Positions 1 through 9,985 of a stretch of 33,650 nucleotides of DNA are shown piece after piece. The position numbers and the translations under genes are program-made. Position 1 is the first letter of the stretch. Each line of letters begins with the position of its first letter. The notes below the pieces were generated by a model. The model saw only the letters and a list, made by a program, of their open reading frames with translations, was not told the origin of the DNA and made no database searches. The stretch comes from CAWEHT01 sp963808455 (GTDB taxonomy: Bacteria > Chloroflexota > Anaerolineae > CG2-30-64-16): positions 1 through 33,650 of the forward strand of contig CAWEHT010000255.1 of assembly GCA_963808455.1 (NCBI GenBank), read 5' to 3'.

Positions 1-814
1 AGGCGGCCTGGGCGGTGTGCTGCTTCAAGAACGCCAGGGTCTTGGCGTTGAACTCCTCGACATTCTCGTAAATCGCCGCATCCGCGCACCCCTCGAAGAT
101 GACTAGCTCACAATCCTTGATACTGTTCGTCATCTCGCCGGCAAAGCGCGTCGATGTCACCAGATCGTGGCGGCCGAAGGTGATCTGAGCCGGTGCCTTG
201 ATCTGGCCCAGGCAGGCCCTCGCATCGTGGGCGATCACGGCGTTCGACGTCCGAAGGAACGCGTCCAACGGCTGCGCCGGCCGGCCCCGAACGAAGTCGG
301 CCAGCAACTGGATGTAGTCGGGCCTGGCGGCGTAAAGTTCGGGTGTGAAGCACCACGGGAAGATGCCCTGGATGGTCATCTCCGGGACACTTCCCAGGCC
401 CCTGGCTATCACCTGCCAGCCTTCGACCACGGCCTTCAGGAATGGGTCGGTCTTGGGCCAGCTGCTGTGCAAGGAAAGCGACTTGACCCTCTCCGGATGC
501 CTGGCCGCAAGCAACATGCCGGTGGCTGCACCCAGAGACACGCCGGAGATATGAGCCTCTGGGATGCCGAGGGCCTGCATGAACGCGGCCACGTCGTCCG
601 CAAACAGCTCGGTGGTGTAGGGGCCGTCGGGTTTGTCGCTTTCACCCGAGCCGCGGAGGTCGAGCGAGATGCACGTGAAGTGCTTGGCGTAATCGGCCAC
701 CTGGAAGGCGTAGCAGGCGTAATCGGCTGCCAGGTAGGGGATAAGAATGAGGGGCTCTCCTGCACCCTGTTGGTCGTAGTTCATCGTGATGTCGTTGGCT
801 CTAACTTTAGGCAT
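1..814 (-). CDS. alpha/beta hydrolase, 3' end beyond the window
   Basis: This is an alpha/beta-hydrolase fold enzyme, cytoplasmic because no signal peptide is visible; the substrate cannot be read from sequence. The start is the ATG at 814, preceded by a near-perfect AAGGAGG 8 nt upstream, and the frame stays open to the left edge (about 271 residues). The oxyanion segment (DLRGSGES), the nucleophile elbow GVSLG (GxSxG, about residue 98) and the acid loop FGRHDLV are all present. The position where this family carries the catalytic histidine, just before the conserved YENVEEFN stretch, reads GCADAAIYE, so Asp stands where His is expected. This would be a single CAT to GAT change. Either the protein is a non-hydrolytic homologue or the base is wrong. 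The gene is divergent from the lipoprotein gene at 1087. Confidence 0.85.
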   Translation of the reverse strand, partial: MPKVRANDITMNYDQQGAGEPLILIPYLAADYACYAFQVADYAKHFTCISLDLRGSGESDKPDGPYTTELFADDVAAFMQALGIPEAHISGVSLGAATGMLLAARHPERVKSLSLHSSWPKTDPFLKAVVEGWQVIARGLGSVPEMTIQGIFPWCFTPELYAARPDYIQLLADFVRGRPAQPLDAFLRTSNAVIAHDARACLGQIKAPAQITFGRHDLVTSTRFAGEMTNSIKDCELVIFEGCADAAIYENVEEFNAKTLAFLKQHTAQAA

Positions 815-1086
815 ACGGGGACCTCCTTGGCACCAAACTGATCATTGCCTTGCAGATAGCGGGATGACCATAGTATGGAGCACAACCCGCGGCGATAAGC
901 AGTAGCCGCCGCAACAATTGGCATGAATCGGAGCGGGGCTGCCGGCCGGTGAGACCGAATCGGGATTTGGCCCTGCAAGTTGGTCTATTGACGCCGCCGC
1001 GTCCCGGCGCGACACTGCAGCCATCGGCCCCTTGTCAGGGGCGCGCGTTGATACAAGCCTCTCGTCTCGAGCAAAGGAGCTGCCAG

Positions 1087-2043
1087 GTGTTCCGCCTGAT
1101 CGTCATCGGCGCCATTCTGTGCACCGCGCTTTCGTCCTGTACGAGCGCCCCAACTCCAACCCCCGCGCCAACGCCCGACCTGGCTGCGCTGGTCTCCAGT
1201 GCCGCGTCCACCGCCGTCGCCAGGTTGCCGACCCAGACGCCCTATCCCACCTACACACCCAACCCTACAGCGCCGGCCAGCCCCACCGATATTGCAGTCG
1301 TGGCAGGGCCGACCGACACCGCTGTGCCGACCGCCACAGCGAGCCCGACCAGCGCCCCCACGGGCACACCGACGGCGGTCCCCACGGCCAGCCCGTCGGT
1401 CAGCGCGGCCAGCTCGGTCAACCTGCGCTCGGGCCCCGGAACGGAGTACCCGATCGTCGGCGCCCTGGCGCAGGGGCAGCGCTATGACGTGCAGGGCCGC
1501 ACCGAGGACAGCGCGTGGTGGGAGGTAGCGGCCGCGGGACAGCAACTGGCCTGGGTAGCGGCAGCGGTCGTGACGACGACCGGTGACATGGCTTCCGCAC
1601 CGGTCGAGAGAAACATCCCCACGCCACCGCCAACGGCCACGCCGGCGCCGGCGGCGGCAGCGACCCCGATTACGCAAACGGCCACCTCGGCCAGTGGAAC
1701 GGTGACCTCGACCCAAGCCTGCTACGTCTTCCACAACTTCATTGGCTCTACGGTGCACGGCACCTTTACGCGACAGGGCGACGAAAAAAGGATCGAGTTC
1801 GACATGGCCTCCCACACCGATCAGACCGTCTGCTTTGATCCCGGACGCTGGACCTATACTATCTCCGCGCCGCAGTGGAACGACATCACGGACGGGTTTC
1901 AAGCGGTCGCGGGCCAGCAGGCTGAATGGCCGATCAACGGCATATGCAACACAAGCCCGGTGTTCCAGTGGAACGTTGACAGCGGCACGAGTGTCCAGGT
2001 TGGGACGGTTAAGACTTGCGGTATTCAGGAGCCGCCAAGGTGA
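1087..2043 (+). CDS. SH3-domain lipoprotein with Pro/Thr linker
   Basis: A secreted, lipid-anchored cell-envelope protein of 318 aa. I start it at GTG 1087, which has AAAGGAG 7 nt upstream and puts a lipoprotein signal peptide (hydrophobic IVIGAILCTA, lipobox LSSC, Cys about residue 18) right at the N-terminus; the open frame continues upstream to 949 but without a signal. After the Cys comes a Pro/Thr/Ala-rich spacer of about 90 residues. A bacterial SH3 (SH3b) domain follows, recognised by VNLRSGPGTEYPIVG and a closing Trp-Val, then a second Pro/Thr/Ala spacer. A C-terminal domain of about 90 residues (ACYVFHNFIG onward) is one I do not recognise. SH3b domains usually bind peptidoglycan or peptides. 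The architecture is very common in Chloroflexota. The function is unknown. Confidence 0.85.
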   Translation: MFRLIVIGAILCTALSSCTSAPTPTPAPTPDLAALVSSAASTAVARLPTQTPYPTYTPNPTAPASPTDIAVVAGPTDTAVPTATASPTSAPTGTPTAVPTASPSVSAASSVNLRSGPGTEYPIVGALAQGQRYDVQGRTEDSAWWEVAAAGQQLAWVAAAVVTTTGDMASAPVERNIPTPPPTATPAPAAAATPITQTATSASGTVTSTQACYVFHNFIGSTVHGTFTRQGDEKRIEFDMASHTDQTVCFDPGRWTYTISAPQWNDITDGFQAVAGQQAEWPINGICNTSPVFQWNVDSGTSVQVGTVKTCGIQEPPR

Positions 2044-2220
2044 GCGTGCGGCAGAGCCGCAGATCGGACCCGTGATCGACGGCGAAGTGTTGGCACAATG
2101 GCGCGCCCTTCCCGGACCCGCCAAGCAACCGGCGCGGGCCAAGGCTCGCCAGGCCACGCCCTCTAACAACGGCGCAGGCGCTGTCTGCCCATCTTCAGCA
2201 ACCCAAGGAGTCCATCGCAT

Positions 2221-2772
2221 ATGGTGCTGCTCAGTACCCAACGCCTGCTCCTGCGTGAGTTCGAGCCGTCCGACTGGCCGCAGACGCATGCCTATGAGTC
2301 AGACCCCGAAACGGTGCGCTACGAAGCGTTCGGAGCTCATACGCCGGAGGAGAGCCGGGCGCGCATTGCCCAGGCGCTAGCAGAGGCGGCGGCCGTGCCG
2401 CGCCTGACCTACGACCTGGCGGTGCTGCTTCAAGAGGAGGGCCGGCTTATCGGGCGCTGTGGCCTGCGCATCGAGCACGTCAACCTGCGTGAAGGGATGC
2501 TTTGGTACATTTTTGCCAGGCCTTTCTGGGGCCGGGGCTATGCCACCGAAGCCGCGCGGGCAGTGCTCGACTTCGCTTTCCGCGACCTGGGATTGCACCG
2601 CGTTTTTGCCGACTGCGATCCCGATAACGCTGCCTCAATCCGGGTCCTCGAGAGGCTCGGCCTACGGCTGGAGGCCCATCTGCGCGAGAACGCCTGGATC
2701 AAGGGCGCCTGGGCAGACTCGATGATCTATGCGATGCTCGACCGTGAGTGGCCTCCTGCTCAAGCGAATTAG
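2221..2772 (+). CDS. GNAT-family N-acetyltransferase (RimJ/RimL-like)
   Basis: A 183-aa GCN5-related N-acetyltransferase of the RimJ/RimL branch, transferring acetyl from acetyl-CoA to an amine; the substrate may be a protein N-terminus or a small molecule. The start is ATG 2221 with AAGGAG about 10 nt upstream. The N-terminal motif TQRLLLREFEPSDW is typical of the family. The acetyl-CoA-binding loop is visible as FWGRGYATEA (about residues 101-110), followed by LHRVFADCDPDNAASIRVLERLG, whose Asn-Ala-Ser and late Leu-Gly are the usual motif B. The length matches the family and there are no breaks. The preceding gap of 177 bp holds no gene. Confidence 0.9.
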   Translation: MVLLSTQRLLLREFEPSDWPQTHAYESDPETVRYEAFGAHTPEESRARIAQALAEAAAVPRLTYDLAVLLQEEGRLIGRCGLRIEHVNLREGMLWYIFARPFWGRGYATEAARAVLDFAFRDLGLHRVFADCDPDNAASIRVLERLGLRLEAHLRENAWIKGAWADSMIYAMLDREWPPAQAN

Positions 2773-2941
2773 CGGCCATTCCCTCGCGCGCTGGTCTATG
2801 AATCAGGTAGACTGCAGATGCGCTTGAGCAGAGGGTTGCTGGCTTCGTGGCATCGGGCGGGGCATGCCCGTAGAGATGGAGGTAGCCGATGTCGGAACCG
2901 AAGATGATCGAAATTCAAGGGCGCCTCAACGGGGGAAAAGC

Positions 2942-4094
2942 ATGATCGATTACCCGGCACGGCTGGCTGCGGCGCGCAGCCGCATGGCAGCACACCAGGT
3001 GGGGTTGATGTTCCTGGCCCCTGGGGCCGATTTGTTTTACCTGACCGGGCTGGCGCGCCAGGAACCGCATCCCACGGATACCAACCGTTGGGGCGACTGG
3101 GCGATCGGCGCATACCTGGGGCTCGAACAGGGGCCGATCATGTTAGCCCCGAACCTTGGGGCAGCCTACTTCCGGGACCAACTCGCCGGCAAACCCTGGT
3201 TCGCCGATTTGCGGGTCCTGCTGGAATCAGAGGATCCGACCACGGTCCTGCGACAGCTGCTCGGTGGCTTCGACCTTGACGACCTGGCGGTTGCGCTCGA
3301 CGACCACGCCCGGGCGCAGACGGCCCTGGCATTCCGCCGGCTGCTTCCCGAAAGGGAGTTCACCCTGGCATCGGAGATCATCGCCCCGCTGCGCATGATC
3401 AAGGAGGAGGCCGAGCTGGCGCTGTTGCGCCGCGCCGGCCAGATCACCGGGGAGGCGTTCGAATATGCCCTGGCCCGGCTGCGGCCCGGCGTCACCGAGC
3501 TCGAGATGAACAGCGAGGTCGACTACCAGTTCAAGCGTCTCGGCGCAGAGTACTGCTCCTTCGTCACCGATGTCAGTTTCACGGGATTTCCGGGCGGAGC
3601 CGGCAGCTCGGCCCAGCGCGCAAACCGGAAGCTCGCTGCAGGCGATTGCGTGACCTTTGACATCGGCTGCGTCTACCAGGGCTATTGCTCCGACTTCGGT
3701 CGCAGCGCTTTCGCCGGGGCTCCTCCCGCCGAGTATCTTCACATCCACGAGACGGTCTTGAACACGCAGCGCGCGGCCATGGCCGCAATGGTGGCCGGCC
3801 AGGTCAGCGGGGCAGAGGTGAACGGGATCGCGCTGGGCGGTCATCGAAGGGGAAGGCTACGGCGCCTACTTCAACCATCGCCTCGGTCATGGGATCGGGG
3901 TGAGTGTGCACGAGCCGCCCTGGCTCGATGTCGTGGAAAACACGATGCTGCAGGCCGCCATGACCTTCACGGTCGAGCCCAGCATTCGCATTCCTGGGCG
4001 TTTCGGCAACCGGGTCGAAGACGTGGTTGTCGTCGGCGACGCCGGCGGCATCTCGCTCTACGACACGGACCACCGGCTATACATCCTCGGGTGA
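2942..4094 (+). CDS. M24-family metallopeptidase (Xaa-Pro peptidase-like), frameshifted
   Basis: A creatinase/prolidase-fold (pita-bread) dipeptidase or aminopeptidase P-like protein that would cleave Xaa-Pro bonds using two divalent metals. The start is ATG 2942 after GGGGGAAAAG; the open frame extends to 2864 but the extension is not family-like. An N-terminal creatinase domain occupies about residues 1-130. The M24 core then shows all five metal ligands: two Asp in FDIGCVYQGYCSDFG, His in RLGHGIGVSVHE, Glu in FTVEPSI and Glu in NRVEDVVV. An extra base near 3830 (around atcgcgctggg) shifts the frame; reading on in the next frame restores VIEGEGYGAYF and runs to TGA 4094. The full length would be about 383 aa, normal for the family. 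The frameshift is most likely a sequence error. Confidence 0.85.
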
Positions 4095-4332
4095 GTTACC
4101 GGAGAACCGCGGCTCCCGGGTGAGCTGCTCGTACGCCGGCGTCTCGGAGCCGGGCGCCGGCAGCATCAGCGTGCCGACAATGATCCGCGGAACAGCAGGG
4201 GCCGGCATGCCCACCGGAGAACGCGGGCCGTGGCGGCCTTGCAGGGCTCGCCGGCTGCGGCCCCCGCATGCCAGGGCAGGCAGGCGCGCTTGCAAGACAG
4301 GGCGGGCGCTCCCCGACCGGTATCACGTTCAG

Positions 4333-4476
4333 TTAGCGCTCCTGATACCCGCGCCCCGATAGTCTGGCACAGCCCGTACAGCAGGAATGGCGCCCGTCTG
4401 CATTGCGTGCACGAGGCGAAAACTCGGAGCGACGTGTGACCCGGCCGCAGTCCCGGCAAGTCTTGAGGCACGCCAT
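4333..4476 (-). CDS. zinc-ribbon microprotein (47 aa)
   Basis: A small ORF from ATG 4476 to TAA 4333. It carries four cysteines in two pairs, TCRDCGR and CTGCARL, separated by about 23 residues that include the SEFSPRARNADGRH stretch. This matches the short zinc ribbons common in phage and bacterial genomes (CxxC, then EF, then a dGr turn, then CkaC). It lies in exactly the same frame as the upstream microprotein at 4486-4671; only a TAG (4486-4488) and three codons separate them. It may therefore be the second half of one two-ribbon protein or a separate cistron. No clear Shine-Dalgarno of its own is visible. Confidence 0.5.
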   Translation of the reverse strand: MACLKTCRDCGRVTRRSEFSPRARNADGRHSCCTGCARLSGRGYQER

Positions 4477-4485
4477 ATCGCCGGG

Positions 4486-4671
4486 CTAGACGACTCGCGG
4501 CTCGCCCGTGCCCTTGTTGCGGCGCGCTTTGCAATGGCGGGGCCGGCCATTCGGCGCGCTCATCTTTCGATGGATCTCCCCCAGGCTCTTCGCATGGCTG
4601 CACTTGGAGCAGCGCTGCTGGGCTGGTGCAAGCTGCACGGGATCGCGGTTAGGGCGGCACAGGCAGGCCAT
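4486..4671 (-). CDS. zinc-ribbon microprotein (61 aa)
   Basis: The ORF starts at ATG 4671 with AGGAGG 6 nt upstream and stops at TAG 4486. Residues 21-24 are CSKC and residues 47-50 are CKAR, where the family normally has CKAC, so the fourth zinc ligand is missing (Cys to Arg). Between the pairs lies LGEIHRKMSAPNGRPRH, the usual EF/dGr spacer of this small ribbon family. The gene is followed in the same frame by a second ribbon (4333-4476). Function is unknown; such ribbons are usually nucleic-acid or protein binding. The good ribosome binding site argues for translation. The amber stop between the two ribbons may be real or an error. Confidence 0.5.
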   Translation of the reverse strand: MACLCRPNRDPVQLAPAQQRCSKCSHAKSLGEIHRKMSAPNGRPRHCKARRNKGTGEPRVV

Positions 4672-5050
4672 GACGGTGCCCTCCTGTTCACTCTGCTTGT
4701 TGACAGATTCCTCGTACCCCCTTGCCCAGTCTTGTGATATACTGCGCGATGCTATTCCCTGTCGACTGGGCCCAAGCCCCATCGCCCACATCTCCGCTGA
4801 ACCTACCGGCCCAATCGCGTCAGGTCGCTTCCGCGCTGTGAGGGGGCGTGTCCGTGCGCCAATTCACCTTCAACTTGATTCCCCTGATCGCGACAAATGT
4901 CGTGTCCCACATCGGTATCTGCCCGCATGCCTGGCCCCGGCAAAGACCCTCTAAGCAGGACCCAGGTCAGTTGCCCCCTGCCGACTACAGGCCGCTGCGC
5001 GGGGCAACGCCTGGCGCGGTTTCGCTTGCCTCACGATGTTCGGAGGAGCT
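4672..5050. other. intergenic region upstream of the subtilase
   Basis: No convincing gene is seen in this stretch of 379 bases. It separates the minus-strand zinc ribbons from the plus-strand subtilase and would carry the promoters of both. An isolated TTGACA at 4700 has no correctly spaced -10 on the plus strand. The only credible plus-strand element is the extended -10 at 4735. The last bases before the subtilase hold its GGAGG ribosome binding site (5042-5046). Confidence 0.5.
4735..4743 (+). promoter_or_regulatory. candidate extended -10 promoter for the subtilase
   Basis: TGATATACT fits an extended -10 (TGn plus TATACT, 5 of 6 matches to TATAAT). No good -35 lies 17 nt upstream, which is acceptable for an extended -10. 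It would give a leader of about 300 nt before the subtilase start at 5051. No ribosomal leader or riboswitch fold is evident in between. Confidence 0.3.
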
Positions 5051-8000
5051 ATGAAGATCAAACTGCCAGCCTTGTTGGCCGCCTTGTTCCTCATCGCCGG
5101 TATGTTTCTCACGCTCCTGCCCGGTGCAGCGCCGGTCGCAGGCAGCGCGCGTAGCACTGCGACGCTCACACCCCGCCCAGGGTTCATCGTCGGCGGCATG
5201 CCAGGTTTGGGGACGCCGCGGGCTGCAGCTACCAGCACACCCCCAGCCCCCTTCGGCGGACGCACGACGGTGGCGGCGAAGCCGCCCAGAGCGCCGGCTT
5301 ACGTGCCCGGCCGGCTGCTGGTCAAGTTCCGCCAGCCTCCCACTTTTTCAGCGTCCCGCGCCGGCATCCTGCAGACCGGCATCGCCTCCCTTGACGGTAA
5401 GCTGGCCCAGGCCCGAGTCAAAGGAGCCAGAGCGCTCGCCGCGGCACGCGGGCAAGCGGGGCAGCCAACGCGAGGCTGCGTCGGCGGCCGCCATGTCCAC
5501 GCGAGGGGTCGACCGCATCTTTCGCCTGGATCTCGATCCCTCGGTCGACATCTCCCGGACCATTGCTGCCCTGGCCGCCGATCCCAATGTCGAGTATGCC
5601 GAGCCGGATTACATCGCCCAACGGGCGGATGTTTCGGCCAGCCTGCCTCCGGGCTACCCCAACGATCCCGATTATGGGCAGCAATGGGGTTTGAGCCAGA
5701 TCCAGATCGCGGGGGCCTGGCAGGCCACGACCGGCGCTCCCTCGGTGGCTATCGCCGTCATCGACTCCGGCGTCAACCTGACCCATCCCGACCTGGCGCC
5801 CAACCTGTGGGTCAACCCCGGCGGTGCCAACGGCGACGGGCCGGGCTACCCGGGCGATCTCAACGGCTGGAACGTGCTGACCAACAGCGGCGACGTCCAG
5901 GACGACTACGGGCACGGCACCGAAGTCGCCGGCGTGGCCGCGGCGGCCACGGACAATGCCATCGGCATCGCTGGCATGTGCGGTGGCTGCCGCATCATGC
6001 CGATCGTGGTTATGCAGCCCTCGGGCATCGCCAACTACTCCGACATCGCGGCCGGCGTGGCCTACGCCACCATGAAAGCCGCCTCGGTCATCAACCTGTC
6101 GCTGGGCGGCTACGCCGACTCGCAGGCGCTGCACGACGCCGTCGAACGCCGCGCTGGCAGCCAACATAGCCGTGGTGGCCGGGGCCGGCAACGATGCGAC
6201 CAATGCGCCTTTCTACCCGGCGGCCTATCCGGGCGTGGTTGCGGTGGCCGGCACGACCAGCAGCGACACCAAGGCCAGTTACTCCAACTACGGTTCCTGG
6301 GTCAGCCTCTCGGCGCCTAGCGACAACATCCTGACCACGCAGTCGGGCGGGGGATACGTGAGCACCTCTGGCACCTCGCTGGCGGCGCCGTTCGTCTCGG
6401 GCATGGCCGGCCTACTCCTCAGCCTGCACCCGGGCTGGACGCCGGCGCTGGTGCGCGCCCAGCTCATGCACACGGCCGACGGTATCGATGGGCTCAATCC
6501 GAACTACACGGACCAGCTGGGCAGCGGGCGGCTGGACGCCGCCCGCGCGCTCACACCGCCGCAGCCACTGCTATCCTTCACCGGCTATAGCATCAACGGC
6601 GTGGGCGATGCCCGGCCCAATTTCGGCACCACCGTCCCGCTGTCCGTGACGATCTACAACGATTGGGAGGACGCCACGGGCGTCAGCGGCAGCCTGAGCA
6701 CGAGCGACCCGGATGTGACGGCCATCACCGGCAACCCGGCCTCCTTTGGGAGCATCGCCTCCGCGCAAACGGTAGCCGCCCAGGCGCCATTCATGGTCAC
6801 GATTGCCGCAGCGGCCGGCTACAACCATACCATTGCTTTCCAGCTGGCCCTCAGCGCGAACAACGGGGCCTACCACGCCAGCCTGCCTTTTGCCGTCACC
6901 ACACGGAGCAACACCACGCCGGCGGGTGGAACCTATTCGGGCAACACGACCTGGACGAGCGACCAGATCTACGTGGTGAGCGGCAACAACGTGGGGATCC
7001 CGCCCGGCGCCACGCTGACCATCCAGCCGGGCACCACCGTGGAATTCAACGCCGGCCTGGGCTTCGACGTCGGCGGCACGCTGATCGCCGAGGGCACGGC
7101 CCAGCAGCCGATCGTCTTCGAGCCGGCCACGAGCGGCGGCAGCTGGGGCAACGTGCTGTTCGACAACACCAGCCCGGGTGCGACGGTGGACGGGCAGGGG
7201 GCCTATAGCAGCGGGGACATCCTGGGCTACGTGCAGCTGCAAGGCGCGGCGGGCGGGGTCGCCTGCAACGGCAGCACGCCCTACCTGTCGCACCTGACCA
7301 CGGACGGTGGCGGCATAGACTGCTCACCTCAGGGGAGCGGTGACTTCTGGCTGCTGGACAGCGCAGTGGCCGGCAGCGTGACCGCCAGCGGCGCGGGCCA
7401 CGTGCGCGGCACGACGATCACGGGCGGCGGGCTCAGCCTGGGGGCGAACTCGGACGTGCAGGCCAGCAAGGTGGGCGGGGCTGCGTCGGGCAGCGAAAGG
7501 GCAGCTGCGCGCGGCACGGTCCCCAGCGCGGGCAGGAACGGCGTGGCGGCCCCTGCAGCCACGGCCACTCCGCTTCCGACCCCGATCGGCGCCGGCGTCG
7601 CGATCAACGGCAGCGGCAGCGTGCAGAGCTGCACAGTCGCGGGTGGCGTGAGCCTGAGTGACGGCGCTGTTCTGAGCACGACGGTCACGGGTGGAAGCAT
7701 AAGCCTGGGAAACGGCACCGTAAGCGGGAACCAGGTGACCGGCGGAGACATCAACCTCGCCGGCGGCACGTTGAGCGGCAATACCGTCCAGACGGGCGGG
7801 CTGACTGCCGGGGCAGGCGTCACGGCATGGTCCAATGATGTCGAGAATGCGCCGGGGACGGCCATAAAGGCCGGGGCAGGTGCCAGCGTCGTGGGAAACC
7901 GGGTGGTGGGTGGCGCGGGTGCCGGGATTGTGACCAGCACCGGCCTGATACAGGGCAACCTGATCGCCGACACGGCGGGCGACGGTGTGCAGGCCGGCGC

Positions 8001-9880
8001 GGCGACCGTGGTCAGCAACACCTTCACCGGCATCGCGGGCCGGGCGCTGTACCTGAACGGCGGCATCCCCCTGAAGATCCAGCACAACAACTTCGACCTC
8101 AACCCGGGGCCGTACGACCTGTACAACGACAACGACGCCGGCCTGGGGGGCGTGAATGCGCAGGGCAACTGGTGGGGCAGCGCGAGCGGGGCGGCCCTGG
8201 CGCGGATTCTACGGTTACGACCCCAACTTCCACAAGGGGGCCGTGGACACGTCGGCGTTCCTGGTCGCCCCGGCGCAGGACGTGCCGGCCTATGTGCGCT
8301 CGGTCGCGGTGAACCCAAACCCGGTGGGCATCCAGACGGCGAGCTTCACCGCGCAGTTCAGCCGGCCGATGGACACATCCGGCCCGCCATCGCTATTCTT
8401 TCACGCCCCGCTGCAGGACACATGGCGGACGTACAATTCGGACAACAGCGGGCTACCGGTTAGCGCCGCAACTGCCATCGCCGTCGATGCGACGACGGGC
8501 GATCTGTGGTTCGGCACCTTTGGCGGTGCGACTGTCCTGCACGTTAACGGCACCTGGCAGACTTACATTGATCAGAGCAGCACGATTGAGGCCTCCGACC
8601 CCATCCAATCGATCGCGATCGACACGTCGAAAGGGGATCGGTGGTTCGGCCAGGGCGGAGGGGTCGCCGTCTTCCATCGCGACGGCACCTGGGGGTCATA
8701 CGATTCCACAACCGGTCTGATAAGCAACGGTACCAGCGCCATCGCCATCGACACATCGAAAGGGGATCGGTGGTTCGGCGCCTATGAAGGGGGGGCCAGC
8801 GTGCTGCACGCGAGTGGCACCTGGCAGAGCTACCCGGCGGGTAGCAGCGGCCTCGCGGGTGGCCGCGTCAGCGCCATCGCGATCGACACTGCCAAAGGAG
8901 ATCGGTGGTTCGGTACCGGAGCTGGCGCCAGCGTGCTGCACGCTTCGGCCAACTGGCAGACATATGATGCGAGCAACAGCGGGCTAGCCAGTGACTTGGT
9001 AAGTGCCCTCGCCATTGACCCGACGAATGGTGACCGTTGGTTCGGTACCGACCACGGGGCCAGCGTGCTGCGCTCCGATGGCAGCTGGCATCTATATGAC
9101 ATGAGCAACAGCGGGCTACCAGAGAACGCCGTGACCGCCATCGCCATTGATGGGACGACGGGCGATCGATGGTTCGGCACCGCGGGCGGTGCGAGCGTCT
9201 TGCACGTTGACGGCACATGGCAAACTTACAACACGGCCAATAGTGGGCTAGCGAGCAACGATGTGGCCGCCATCGCCATCGACCCTTCAGCGGGCAACCG
9301 CTGGCTTGCAACCAGCGGAGGTGCCAGCGTCATGTACGGTGGCCCAGTCTACGCAATCACTGCCGGCCCGGCCTGGATCAACGCTAACAGTTACTCGGCC
9401 AGCTATGACTTCAGCACCCTGGTTCCGCTCGGTACCTATTCCGTCACAGTTGCCGGCGCCGTCGGCTCGGACGGCATCGAGATCGCACCCTATTCGGGCG
9501 TGACCTTCACTGTTGCCTACGCGGGAAGCATCACGGTTCATACGCCGCCCCCGCCTCCGGACGTGACGGCCCGGGGCAACGGCTCGCTGACGACCATCTG
9601 GGCGGGTTGGTCAGACAACGACCCCAGCTCGCCGGTTGACGACTACCGCTACGCTATCGGCACGGCGCCGGGCGGCACCGACGTGGCCAGCTGGACGGAG
9701 ACGGCGGCGACGAGCGTCACGCGTTCGGGGCTGAACCTGCTGGCCGGAGAGAAATACTACGTGGCCGTGACGGCGCGCAACGGCAGCGGGCTCTGGAGCA
9801 CCGCCGGCGTCAGCAACGACGTGATCGGCGGCCAGGCTACGCGGCTCGTATATTTGCCGCTCATCGAGCGCAGCCATTAA
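5051..9880 (+). CDS. secreted S8 subtilase with beta-helix, 7-bladed propeller and FN3-like domain, frameshifted
   Basis: A secreted serine protease of about 1,600 residues once three indels (near 5455, 6150 and 8205) are bridged. The start is ATG 5051 with GGAGG just upstream. In order it has: a signal peptide; a prodomain-like segment beginning VPGRLLVKFR; the peptidase S8 domain with Asp in AVIDSGV (codon 5763), His in YGHGTEVAG (5913) and Ser in SGTSLAAPF (6376); a beta-sandwich (about 6570-6930); a Gly-rich right-handed beta-helix (about 6940-8200); seven propeller blades (8416-9355); an FN3-like domain (about 9545-9830); and the C-terminal tail RLVYLPLIERSH. The triad is complete, so an active extracellular protease is likely. 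The beta-helix and propeller suggest binding to a polymer or surface. The tail resembles the YLPL endings I recall from many Chloroflexota exoproteins. Whether the frameshifts are real needs raw reads. Confidence 0.88.
8416..9355 (+). repeat. seven tandem Reg_prop-type propeller repeats
   Basis: The protein repeats a unit of about 43 residues seven times inside the subtilase. Each unit has the core AIAIDxxxGDRWFG, then GGASVLH, then GTWQTY, and a linker ending NSGL. The DNA copies are similar but not identical, so this is an old duplication rather than a recent expansion. Seven units are the right number for a closed seven-bladed beta-propeller; the stretch TWRTYNSDNSGL before the first full unit would supply the closing strand. 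The unit matches the propeller repeats best known from sensor domains of hybrid two-component kinases. Confidence 0.75.
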
Positions 9881-9985
9881 TGGCCAGAGCATCCTTGCCC
9901 GGTGCTCGGATGCCAGGCAGCCCGGTGCGGCCAGTGCGGTCGCGCTGAAAGCAGCCGCCACATGGTTCGCCTACAGGAGGACAGC

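Noticed and set aside
985..2289. A 434-residue minus-strand open frame over the first SH3 lipoprotein
   Set aside because: It is Arg/Gly-rich with no motifs and lies antisense to a gene with a signal peptide, good ribosome binding site and SH3 domain; it is a GC-rich shadow frame.
4077..4295. Minus-strand frame ending FSGNSPEDV behind the zinc ribbons
   Set aside because: No start with a ribosome binding site and no motif, and it overlaps the M24 gene end.
4700..4743. TTGACA at 4700 paired with TATACT at 4738
   Set aside because: The spacer is 32 nt, far outside the usable range; only the extended -10 was kept.
8416..9355. Regular repeats that could be taken for a CRISPR-like array
   Set aside because: They are in-frame protein repeats of about 43 codons with diverged DNA and no constant repeat or unique spacers.
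9889..9917. GCATCC/GGATGC inverted repeat after the subtilase as a terminator
   Set aside because: Six-base stem with a 13-base loop and no U-run; too weak.
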